In this document: positions 1 through 5,763 of the stretch, piece by piece
Layout: each line of letters starts with the position of its first letter
Position numbering within the stretch: position 1 is the first letter of the stretch
Origin: Bacteroidota bacterium
GTDB lineage: Bacteria > Bacteroidota > Ignavibacteria > UBA10030 > SZUA-254
Reading direction: 5' to 3'
Assembly: GCA_004322375.1 (NCBI GenBank)
Contig: SCUC01000263.1
Span: 1-6,298, forward strand
Length of the DNA stretch: 6,298 nucleotides
The notes under the pieces: model-generated
What the model was told of the DNA's origin: nothing
What the model saw: the letters and a program-made list of their open reading frames with translations, nothing else
The model's database searches: none
Program-made: the position numbers and the translations under genes

Positions 1-1470
1 TTTTACCTCTTTCGCATCCTCCGGTGAGCTATTAACAATTCGCAAAGCCTTTGCGCGTTCATGAACAGGTATTTTAAGCTGCGGGTCGGTTACATCGCGC
101 GCAACCTGATTGATAAATTTTTCCAGCGAGTGTGAGCCTCCCATAAATAGAAATCCTCTCCCGTTTCCATCCGAATTAATATAAACTACTGTTTTCGAAC
201 GTATCTCATCAAGATGGGTTTCAACCCATTCGGTTGAGCCGAGCAAGCCTTGTTCCTCTGCATCCCATGCGCAATAGGTGATTGTACGAAGCGGCTTCCA
301 CCCCTTTTTTATCAGCTTGCCTAGCGCTTGCCCTTCTGCCATTGTTGCCACCATGCCGCTTATCGGGTCTTCTGCGCCGTTCACCCACGCATCGTGATGA
401 TTACCACGGAGAATCCATTCGTCGGGATAAGTTGTTCCTTTAAGTGTTGCAATGACGTTGCGAATAGGAACAATGTTCCAATTGAACGCAAGTTTAAGAT
501 GCACCTTTGCAGGTCCCGGTCCGAAATGATAGGTGACGGGCAGCGCGCCACGCCACGATTCCGGCACAACCTGCCCGCCAAGATTTCTTAACAACGGCAA
601 CGCATCACCATACGAAATCGGAATGACAGGAATTTTTGTCAACGTCGCCGCTTCCTCTTTCTTCAAACGTACTGCATCCTTCGTCGCGCCGACAAATGGT
701 GTTAACGGGTCGCCGGAATATAACGGCATATCCGCGACAGAGCCGCGCTGTGCGCCGCTGCTATTTCTATATCCTCCTTTTGGATAATCGTCACCCTGGT
801 AGTAGCCATCTTCTTTCGGGTCGGAATAAATAATGCACCCGATTGCCCCGCGTTCTGCCGCCGCTTTTGGTTTGATGCCTCTCCATGAACCCCCATATTT
901 TGCAATGACAATCTTCCCTTTCACGTCAACGCCTGCTTTTTCAAGCTCCTCATAATCTCTGGGAACTCCATAATTCACATACACAAGCTCGCCGGTTACC
1001 TCCCCATCAATCGAATAGCAATTATATATCGGAAGCTGTTCGTTTGTCGGACCGGAGGTAGCGTCTTCTTTCAAGGGAGGTTCTTCTAACGTCGCGACGA
1101 ATTCTTCGGGAGAGACCATATCGAGAAGGCGTGTTTTTGGAGTAGGAAATAAAACGTAAAACTCTTCAATCTTCGTATCGAATCCCCACGATTTGAATTT
1201 TTCCGAGATGAACAGCGCGTTCAAGCTGTCGTAGGGAGAGCCTGCATGATGGGGACGTGCGGTTAGCGTCTGCATCCAGCTTTTAAGAGAATCGGGATGG
1301 AGATACGAATCGAAAAGGTTTTCCCATTTGTATTGGTCTTGAAGTCGTTCGCTCATGAAGCCCATTAACGGCTTAGGAGTCGCCTCTTTCTTCGAGGATT
1401 GGGCAGAAAGAAGCGCGGCAGAAAGGACTATTGCAAAAAGTAAAATTCGTAAAGTAAAATAACGGTTCAT
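1..1470 (-). CDS. M28 family metallopeptidase, glutamate carboxypeptidase II-like (C-terminus beyond window)
   Basis: Exported zinc aminopeptidase/carboxypeptidase of the M28B (PSMA/GCPII-like) type, expected to cleave peptides in the periplasm or outside the cell. The frame is open from the ATG at 1468-1470 to the left edge, giving 490 residues of a family usually about 700-750 long. Residues 1-23 form a signal peptide (hydrophobic core, then LLSA before Q24). A protease-associated (PA) domain covers roughly 155-320, including KIVIAKYG, WRG (R197) and IIYSDP. The catalytic domain follows: GNHHDAW with zinc ligand H358, bridging D368, WDAEEQGLLGSTEW with catalytic E405 and zinc ligand E406, and INSD with D434. 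These spacings equal those of human GCPII H377, D387, E424, E425 and D453. The last zinc histidine (expected near residue 534) and the dimerisation domain fall outside the window. No clear Shine-Dalgarno site precedes the ATG; the start is chosen because it opens the signal peptide. It is divergent from the CotH gene. Family assignment is firm, but the substrate is unknown. Confidence 0.93.
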   Translation of the reverse strand, partial: MNRYFTLRILLFAIVLSAALLSAQSSKKEATPKPLMGFMSERLQDQYKWENLFDSYLHPDSLKSWMQTLTARPHHAGSPYDSLNALFISEKFKSWGFDTKIEEFYVLFPTPKTRLLDMVSPEEFVATLEEPPLKEDATSGPTNEQLPIYNCYSIDGEVTGELVYVNYGVPRDYEELEKAGVDVKGKIVIAKYGGSWRGIKPKAAAERGAIGCIIYSDPKEDGYYQGDDYPKGGYRNSSGAQRGSVADMPLYSGDPLTPFVGATKDAVRLKKEEAATLTKIPVIPISYGDALPLLRNLGGQVVPESWRGALPVTYHFGPGPAKVHLKLAFNWNIVPIRNVIATLKGTTYPDEWILRGNHHDAWVNGAEDPISGMVATMAEGQALGKLIKKGWKPLRTITYCAWDAEEQGLLGSTEWVETHLDEIRSKTVVYINSDGNGRGFLFMGGSHSLEKFINQVARDVTDPQLKIPVHERAKALRIVNSSPEDAKEVK

Positions 1471-1640
1471 TCGAGTTATCTGATAGTTTTGAATGTTTAG
1501 AAGGTAAAGAATATAAAGGGAAGAATCAAGGAAAAAATTCAGGTTCAGACTTCAGGCTTCAAGTTTAAGGTCTGTCTCTTACTAAAAAAATAACGCTATA
1601 CAGTCTTACGGCTAATCTCAGTTACTAACCGATGTTACGC

Positions 1641-1662
1641 AAAATGGATTAAAGTCCATTTT
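1641..1662. repeat. Hairpin 1 of the composite element
   Basis: AAAATGGA (1641-1648) pairs perfectly with TCCATTTT (1655-1662), leaving TTAAAG between them; a T-G wobble can close it to a TAAA loop. It follows the left outer arm directly and overlaps it by one base. It is AT-richer than the other three hairpins of the element. Confidence 0.65.
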
Positions 1663-1680
1663 TATAAAGATGTTTATCGT

Positions 1681-1765
1681 TATCCACGATCTGAAGGTCG
1701 TGGCAATTATTTGTTTTCTATTTGTTTTGAACAACTGCATTGCCACGAGCTTTAGCTCGTGGATA
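1681..1765. repeat. Inner inverted pair of CCACGA hairpins (hairpins 2 and 3)
   Basis: Positions 1681-1707 and the reverse complement of 1739-1765 match at 24 of 27 bases, separated by 31 bases. Each copy is itself a hairpin. The left one is CCACGA-TCTGAAGG-TCGTGG (1684-1703), where an inner T-G wobble and C-G pair shorten the loop to TGAA. The right one is the perfect CCACGAGC-TTTA-GCTCGTGG (1743-1762). Both carry TAT outside one stem foot and CAAT outside the other, so the unit extends past the stem. Opposed REP units around a spacer are the usual BIME arrangement. Confidence 0.8.
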
Positions 1766-1782
1766 GAAATAATGAACCCTTC

Positions 1783-1796
1783 GTGGCTTCAGCCAC
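1783..1796. repeat. Hairpin 4 of the composite element
   Basis: GTGGC-TTCA-GCCAC is a perfect palindromic hairpin (the inner T and A of the loop may also pair). It sits five bases before the right outer arm. It shares the GTGG foot and TTCA-class loop of hairpins 2 and 3, suggesting the same repeat family. Confidence 0.7.
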
Positions 1797-1970
1797 AAAC
1801 TGTGTAACATCAGTTATTAATTTGAAATTAAAAATTTTTTAGGCAAATTACATTGCCTATCAATTAGTTTTGTTCTCTTAACTTGCAGGATGTTTTTATT
1901 TACCTCCTGATGTCTCCTTACTTCGATTAAAGTTTCTCTATACTTACGATATTATATTCCCGAATCTCCA

Positions 1971-4328
1971 ATGAAATACATTACTCTCTCCTTTTTCTTT
2001 CTTTTGCTTACTTCTCCACTCCATGCACAATCCGACGATAGCTGGAAACTCTATGACGATACATCAATAGCGCGAATTGATATTACGATTGATACATCTT
2101 CTCTCGCGTGGATTTATAACAACGTTGAAAGCGATAGCGAGCATTATGCTCAATTCCGTTTCAGAAATAGATGGATAGACGAATCAATGGATTCCATCGG
2201 ATTTCGTTTGCGAGGAAACACATCCCGCTCTTCAGCTAAAAAGTCATTCAAGATTTCATTTAATAGTTTTATCAAGGGAAGGAAATTTCACGGCGTGAAG
2301 GATCTCAACGTCAATGGAGAGCATAACGACCCGTCCATCATCCGCAGCAAGCTCTGTTTCGATTTATATCGTGATGTCGGATTTCGTACAACCCGTGCGA
2401 GCCATGCGCGTCTGTATATCAATAATCAGTATTACGGTTTATATATTTCGGTCGAGGATATAGGAGAAGAGTTCCTCAAAAAAAACTTTGCCGATGACTC
2501 CGGGAATCTTTGGAAATGCTTATACCCTGCCGACCTCAGCTACCTTGGAGATGATCCCACACTTTACGTGAACTTAACATCAGGCAACAGACCAGTTTAT
2601 GAACTGCAAACGAATGAAGATGAAAACGATTTCAGCCAGCTTGCGCGGCTTATCAAGGCTATCAATACAACTTCTCTGCCTTCTATGGCAGATTCGCTCG
2701 AATCTCTTCTCGATGTGCCGGCAGTATTGAAATATTTTGCTATGAACGTCCTTACCGGGAGCTGGGATGATTACCGTTCGCTCATGAATAATTACTACCT
2801 GTATTACAACCCGGGACAAAATCAATTTACCGTCATTCCATACGATTATGATAACACGTTCGGCATTGATTGGTCAGGAAATGACTGGACAACGGCTGAC
2901 CCATACAATTTTCCGAAAGTTGCCTCCGGTGCGCGCCCTCTTTCAGAAGCTATCCTTGCGCAGAACAGTTACCGCGACCTGTTTACACATTTTCTAAGCT
3001 TTTACAATACGAATGTTCTTCAGCTTTCCCGTTGGGAACAACGGATTGACAGGATACGGGATACAATAACCACTGCGGCGGCCGAGGACTCATTCCGCAC
3101 TCTTGATTACGGATTCACGATGGATAATTTCCTCGATTCATATTCATCCTCAGCTTATCAGGATAGACATGTCAAATTTGGATTAAAACAGTTTATCAAC
3201 CTTCGATACAACAGTCTCCCTGCTCAATTACAATATGCAAACGCGCCGCCTCAAGCATACAATATCTCATACACTCCTGCCGTGCCGGATGGAGATGACA
3301 CACTCTACGTCAACGCAGCTTGTTTTGGAAAGGCTGGCATTAAAGCTGTCTCGGTTTATTATACATCGGATGACTCATCAGTGCAACAAAGCTATCCAAT
3401 GGCATTCTCACCTATTCAAAACAGCGTGATTGTTGAAGAGACAGACCGTTGGAGCGCCACGATACCTCCCTTAGGTCCGGGCGCAAGCGGAACGTTTACT
3501 GTTGAAGTAACCGATTCTTTGAACCGGACATTACGATTTCCTAAAATCCATCCTATAATAATTCGTACGCCCGAAGTAGTCGGAGGAGACATTGTCATCA
3601 ATGAGTTGCTTGCCGACAACTTCAGCATCATTGCCGACTCGAATGGAGAATATGAAGACTGGATTGAACTCTACAATCCTATGGATTCAACTATCCTTCT
3701 CACAGGAATGTACATGACGGATAACCCTTCCAATAAAACAAAATGGCAATTCACCCAACCAAATCTAACGATTGCCCCGGATGAGTATTTATTAATCTGG
3801 TGCGATGATGATGAAGCACAGCCGGGAATACATACAAACTTCAAGCTAAGCGCCGATGGAGAGTATGCCGCTCTTATTGCCGCCGACGGCATAACAATTA
3901 TTGATTCGATTTCCTTCGGCGCGCAGCAGGAAAATCTCTCCTACGGGAGATTCCCTAATGGTGAAAACGAATGGGATATATTAACCCCAACTCCCGGTTT
4001 ACATAACGTTATTTATAATAGCGTAAAAGAAAGAATGAATCTGCCAAATAATTTTTCGTTAACGGCATTTCCCAATCCCTTTAATCCCTCTACTACAATT
4101 AAATATACATTACCATTTGCAGGGAGAGTCGTTTTAAGCATTTACTCAATTAATGGAGAGCTTGTTGCAACACTTGTTGATGAACGGCAGCCTGCCGGAG
4201 AAAAGGGCATATCGTTTGAAGCAAAAGGAATTGCGAGCGGAATATATTTTTACAAGCTTGAAGTAACGACTGAAATCTCTAACAATAAAAACTTTGTGGA
4301 AGTGGGGAAATTGGTTTTCTTGAAATAG
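1971..4328 (+). CDS. Secreted CotH-kinase-like protein with lamin-tail domain and T9SS sorting tail
   Basis: A 785-residue exported protein. Residues 1-19 are a signal peptide ending LHA before Q20. Residues about 33-415 match the CotH family, atypical protein kinases first known from a Bacillus spore-coat protein. Visible marks are FRLRGNTSR (78-86) followed by KK (90-91), HNDPSIIRSKL, YYGLYISVEDIGE (154-166), SWDDYR and the signature IPYDYDNTFG (289-298), whose D292 and D294 are the likely nucleotide/metal residues. Residues about 425-535 look like an Ig-type beta-sandwich linker. Residues about 538-675 are a lamin-tail domain (GGDIVINELLADN, then EDWIELYNP). Residues about 699-785 form a type A (Por) sorting tail: AFPNPFNPSTTIKYTLP, ending SGIYFYKLEV and KLVFLK. 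The product should therefore cross the outer membrane by type IX secretion and be surface-attached or released. No ribosome site is obvious; the ATG is chosen because it opens the signal peptide. Kinase activity and substrate are inferred from family only. Confidence 0.92.
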   Translation: MKYITLSFFFLLLTSPLHAQSDDSWKLYDDTSIARIDITIDTSSLAWIYNNVESDSEHYAQFRFRNRWIDESMDSIGFRLRGNTSRSSAKKSFKISFNSFIKGRKFHGVKDLNVNGEHNDPSIIRSKLCFDLYRDVGFRTTRASHARLYINNQYYGLYISVEDIGEEFLKKNFADDSGNLWKCLYPADLSYLGDDPTLYVNLTSGNRPVYELQTNEDENDFSQLARLIKAINTTSLPSMADSLESLLDVPAVLKYFAMNVLTGSWDDYRSLMNNYYLYYNPGQNQFTVIPYDYDNTFGIDWSGNDWTTADPYNFPKVASGARPLSEAILAQNSYRDLFTHFLSFYNTNVLQLSRWEQRIDRIRDTITTAAAEDSFRTLDYGFTMDNFLDSYSSSAYQDRHVKFGLKQFINLRYNSLPAQLQYANAPPQAYNISYTPAVPDGDDTLYVNAACFGKAGIKAVSVYYTSDDSSVQQSYPMAFSPIQNSVIVEETDRWSATIPPLGPGASGTFTVEVTDSLNRTLRFPKIHPIIIRTPEVVGGDIVINELLADNFSIIADSNGEYEDWIELYNPMDSTILLTGMYMTDNPSNKTKWQFTQPNLTIAPDEYLLIWCDDDEAQPGIHTNFKLSADGEYAALIAADGITIIDSISFGAQQENLSYGRFPNGENEWDILTPTPGLHNVIYNSVKERMNLPNNFSLTAFPNPFNPSTTIKYTLPFAGRVVLSIYSINGELVATLVDERQPAGEKGISFEAKGIASGIYFYKLEVTTEISNNKNFVEVGKLVFLK

Positions 4329-4354
4329 GAAATATTACTTTATACCCTATCAGG

Positions 4355-4376
4355 AATAAATTCATTTATTTTTCTT
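4355..4376 (+). terminator. Weak AT-only hairpin with T run after the CotH gene
   Basis: AATAAAT-TC-ATTTATT (4355-4370) is a perfect 7-bp stem made only of A-T pairs, followed by TTTCTT, 27 bases after the stop codon. Placement is right for a terminator, but the stem has no G-C pair and the loop is too tight, so function is doubtful. Confidence 0.25.
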
Positions 4377-4438
4377 GATATTATATCCGATGTTCGCGGC
4401 AAAAATCTAGCTGGAAACCCTATACCTCTGGACTCTAA

Positions 4439-4466
4439 ATTCCCTTTAGATGCATTCGGGAATGCA
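4439..4466. repeat. Possible degenerate intergenic repeat
   Basis: ATTCCC (4439-4444) can pair with GGGAAT (4458-4463) across 13 bases, and overlapping this is the palindrome TGCATT-CGGG-AATGCA (4451-4466). The surrounding text, CTGGACTC before and GGGAATG after, recalls the widespread bacterial intergenic repeats of the form CTGGATTCCCGC...GCGGGAATG. The resemblance is from memory and the copy is diverged, so this is a tentative call. Confidence 0.35.
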
Positions 4467-4606
4467 GATGAAAGAAAAGTCTTGTGGATGTTCGGTTAAC
4501 AGACCAAGTATGCTTTTTTTTCAGCTTTTCAGGAACTTTCCAAACTTCAAGGCTGTTTTGAGATAAGCATTGGTTTTCAATGAAGAGAATAAAAGAAGGA
4601 TATATA

Positions 4607-4621
4607 CAGGGTATTACCCTG
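4607..4621. promoter_or_regulatory. Perfect 15-base palindrome, candidate operator
   Basis: CAGGGT-ATT-ACCCTG is a perfect dyad about 200 bases before the Cys-rich gene and 24 bases upstream of a candidate -35 box. That placement suits an activator or repressor site. The regulator is unknown; the order GGGT...ACCC is the opposite of the ACCC...GGGT arrangement I associate with CsoR-type copper operators. It could instead be a simple RNA hairpin, as it lacks a T run directly after it. Confidence 0.35.
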
Positions 4622-4645
4622 AATTACATTTTTCTTCAAATATTC

Positions 4646-4673
4646 TTGCATTTTAATCAATAAATTGTATATT
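4646..4673 (+). promoter_or_regulatory. Candidate sigma-70-like promoter for the Cys-rich gene
   Basis: TTGCAT (4646-4651) and TATATT (4668-4673) are separated by 16 bases. The -10 matches TATAAT at five of six positions; the -35 keeps only the TTG. It would start transcription near 4680, leaving a leader of about 140 bases. In Bacteroidota the main sigma factor prefers another motif, so the call is weak. Confidence 0.35.
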
Positions 4674-4805
4674 AGTGATGTTGTTTCCATGAAAGATGTT
4701 GATGCATTTTTATTTCCTTAAACTCGAGTGAGGAAATGAGCGTCAAAACAATTTCATCGTGAAGTAACTAACTAATAGCTATTAATTCATCATTAAACTA
4801 TCACC

Positions 4806-4811
4806 AAGGAG
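4806..4811 (+). promoter_or_regulatory. Strong Shine-Dalgarno site of the Cys-rich gene
   Basis: AAGGAG lies seven bases before the ATG at 4819, an ideal spacing, and fixes this start. It is the only strong ribosome site in the window, hinting that this gene is translated much more than its neighbours. Confidence 0.85.
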
Positions 4812-4818
4812 ATATACA

Positions 4819-5148
4819 ATGAAAGTACGTACGTTCTTAGTTTTAGTTCTTGTCGTCGTATTCGCAATGTCAGCGTTTGCAGCTGAAGGCGGAACAGGCA
4901 AAACCAAAGCAAAATCAGATTCAAAGAGTTGCTGCGTTGATAAAGCCAAAGCCACAAAAGTCAACGACGAACACTGCAAAGACATGAAAGCGTCAAACGC
5001 AAGTCAATGCACAATGAAGCAGGCATCTGCAAAGATGGATTGCTGCAAAAAAGAAATGAAATCTGTCAAAGCAAGCAATGACGCGAAGTCAACAAAGAAA
5101 ACTGAAGAAGCAAAAGACCTCGTGAAATTAGCGAAAGATACCAAGTAA
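4819..5148 (+). CDS. Small exported lysine-rich Cys/Met protein, putative soft-metal binder
   Basis: A 109-residue protein I do not recognise by name. Residues 1-21 or 1-22 are a signal peptide (long valine/leucine core, then SAFA), so the mature chain of about 88 residues is periplasmic or secreted. The mature part is highly charged and rich in Lys, Ala and Ser, with little hydrophobic core, so it may be disordered until it binds a ligand. It has six cysteines: C38-C39, C53, C64 and C75-C76, the outer ones as adjacent pairs and the inner spaced 11-14 apart. Methionines sit close by (C53-x-x-M56, C64-x-M66, M73-x-C75-C76, M80), along with H52. Cys/Met clusters in an exported protein suit Cu(I) or another soft metal. 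The next gene encodes an HMA-domain lipoprotein, supporting that reading. It has its own strong ribosome site and terminator. Disulfide-linked structure without metal is the main alternative. Confidence 0.8.
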   Translation: MKVRTFLVLVLVVVFAMSAFAAEGGTGKTKAKSDSKSCCVDKAKATKVNDEHCKDMKASNASQCTMKQASAKMDCCKKEMKSVKASNDAKSTKKTEEAKDLVKLAKDTK

Positions 5149-5163
5149 CAAGTTTCAACTCCA

Positions 5164-5202
5164 AAAAGCCGTTCTGCTGACGCGGGACGGCTTTTATTTT
5201 TT
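5164..5202 (+). terminator. Intrinsic terminator after the Cys-rich gene
   Basis: AAAAGCCGT (5164-5172) pairs with ACGGCTTTT (5187-5195). The stem continues inward through T-G, C-G, T-G, G-C and C-G pairs to a TGAC loop (5178-5181), giving 14 pairs. A T-rich tail follows to 5202. It begins 15 bases after the stop codon. It lies between the two metal-type genes, so the downstream gene either depends on read-through or has its own promoter. Confidence 0.88.
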
Positions 5203-5213
5203 ATGTCCAACTA

Positions 5214-5219
5214 TATGAT
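5214..5219 (+). promoter_or_regulatory. Possible -10 box directly before the HMA lipoprotein gene
   Basis: TATGAT matches TATAAT at five of six positions and ends six bases before the ATG at 5226, so transcription would begin at or beside the start codon, giving a leaderless message. No good -35 box is visible because the terminator occupies that place. Offered only because the gene has no Shine-Dalgarno site and lies just past a terminator. Confidence 0.25.
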
Positions 5220-5225
5220 ATACCC

Positions 5226-5585
5226 ATGAAACAATTTATTTTTTTATTAGCATTTATTCTTCTCATCGGATGTTCCGGAAATAAAAAAGAAGCGACCCCA
5301 CAACAACAGAGTGAGCCTCAAATTACTGAAGTTGATGTAACAGTCCCCACCGTCGTCTGTGATATGTGTGAAGGAACGATAACAAAGGCTGTTGAAGGAT
5401 TAGAAGGCGTGAAGGGAATTGACGTTGACTTAGATAAGAAAACTGCTCATGTAAAATATGTCGCAGCGCAAACGAATATTGAAACTATAGAAATAGCGAT
5501 TGCTGATGCAGGATATGACGCGAACAACCGCAAACGCAACTCGGATGCGTATACCGCGCTGCCCGCATGTTGTAAAAACGATTAA
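5226..5585 (+). CDS. HMA-domain lipoprotein, putative envelope heavy-metal (copper-type) chaperone
   Basis: A 119-residue protein. Residues 1-15 form a lipoprotein signal with lipobox LIGC, so C16 should be acylated and the protein anchored in the envelope. A short linker rich in Gln, Glu and Pro (about 17-34) leads to one heavy-metal-associated domain, about 35-101. It starts VDVTVPTVVCDMCEGTI with the CxxC metal site C45/C48, and continues through GVKGIDVDLDKKTAHVKY to AIADAGYDAN, the usual ferredoxin-like pattern. The position before the CxxC that is usually Met in MxCxxC sites is Val here. A tail ends ALPACCKND with an extra pair C115-C116. Most HMA chaperones of this size (CopZ/Atx1 type) are cytosolic and lack a lipobox, so this one probably shuttles or holds metal outside the inner membrane. 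It follows the Cys-rich gene by 77 bases, across a terminator, and no good ribosome site is visible. Metal identity is inferred; a MerP-like mercury role is possible. Confidence 0.88.
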   Translation: MKQFIFLLAFILLIGCSGNKKEATPQQQSEPQITEVDVTVPTVVCDMCEGTITKAVEGLEGVKGIDVDLDKKTAHVKYVAAQTNIETIEIAIADAGYDANNRKRNSDAYTALPACCKND

Positions 5586-5650
5586 CGAAATAATTGTACT
5601 CGCAAACTTCTTGTCTCCTGCGATTGTGACAATTTGAGAAGCTGAAAAAG

Positions 5651-5695
5651 AAAAATACCTTCAAGGATTCAACCACCTTGAAGGTATTTTTTTTT
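5651..5695. terminator. Strong, probably bidirectional intrinsic terminator
   Basis: AAAAATACCTTCAAGG (5651-5666) pairs perfectly over 16 bases with 5676-5691 across the loop ATTCAACCA. Nine T residues (5687-5695) end the plus-strand structure. On the minus strand the stem is followed by a T-rich run from the A-rich stretch at 5646-5655. It sits between convergent genes and can end both the HMA transcript and the CcmF-like transcript. Confidence 0.9.
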
Positions 5696-5763
5696 CAAAT
5701 GTTTTCATTACAGATAGAGTCCTTTCAAATACATTAAAGCAGTGGATGTTTCAAAAGGACGCT

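Larger units (their letters stand above)
1620..1822. repeat. Composite REP/BIME-like element bounded by 22-bp inverted repeats
   Basis: The outer arms are imperfect inverted repeats: 1620-1641 and the reverse complement of 1801-1822 agree at 18 of 22 positions around the shared core GATGTTAC. Between them lie four hairpins (1641-1662, 1684-1703, 1743-1762, 1783-1796), the middle two being inverted copies of each other. The loops are all four-base TTCA/TTTA or their complements. Serial hairpins inside terminal inverted repeats, with no coding capacity, fit REP/BIME-type or MITE-like non-autonomous elements, which are often mobilised by REP-associated Y1 tyrosine transposases (RAYT). No transposase is in the window, so the mobilising enzyme is inferred. 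It could also act as a terminator or RNA-stability element for either flanking gene. Confidence 0.75.
1471..1970. other. Divergent intergenic region between the peptidase and CotH genes
   Basis: No gene is supported in these 500 bases. Both flanking genes start here and read outward, so their promoters should lie at the two ends, but I could not pick convincing -35/-10 pairs. At 1535-1570 there is a short run of imperfect units built on TTCAGG/TTCAAG/TTTAAG. The middle is the composite repeat at 1620-1822. A separate hairpin, TAGGCAA-ATTACA-TTGCCTA, lies at 1840-1859. The 110 bases before the CotH start are AT-rich with no purine-rich ribosome site. Confidence 0.7.
4329..4818. other. Intergenic region between the CotH gene and the Cys-rich gene
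   Basis: No convincing gene in 490 bases. The CotH frame stays open for 56 more codons after its TAG (to TAA at 4497-4499) but lacks a start. Listed separately are an AT-only hairpin (4355-4370), a possible degenerate repeat (4439-4466), a perfect palindrome (4607-4621), a candidate promoter (4646-4673) and the ribosome site (4806-4811). If that promoter is used, the leader of the Cys-rich gene is about 140 bases, long enough for control. I recognise no riboswitch in it. Confidence 0.6.

Noticed and set aside
328..911. Several open frames of 65-87 codons on both strands
   Set aside because: All lie inside the M28 peptidase gene in other frames; the peptidase frame has clear catalytic motifs at the right spacing.
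1535..1570. Tandem repeat of TTCAGG-like units
   Set aside because: Units vary in length and sequence and are too few to call a defined repeat array.
1620..1822. CRISPR array
   Set aside because: The repeated units are inverted, differ in sequence and are not evenly spaced by unique spacers.
4450..4566. Small 38-residue open frame starting MHSGMQMKEKSCGCS
   Set aside because: The CysGlyCys looked metal-related beside the Cys-rich gene. However, there is no ribosome site, the start lies inside a palindromic repeat-like region, and the rest is unremarkable.
4607..4621. CsoR-type copper operator
   Set aside because: The half-sites are in the opposite order (GGGT then ACCC) from the arrangement I know for CsoR sites, so I list it only as an unassigned palindrome.
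4806..4821. AAGGAGATATACA before the ATG resembles the leader used in common expression vectors
   Set aside because: The upstream and downstream sequence is ordinary genomic DNA with a native signal peptide and no vector features, so the likeness is a chance match to an ideal ribosome site.
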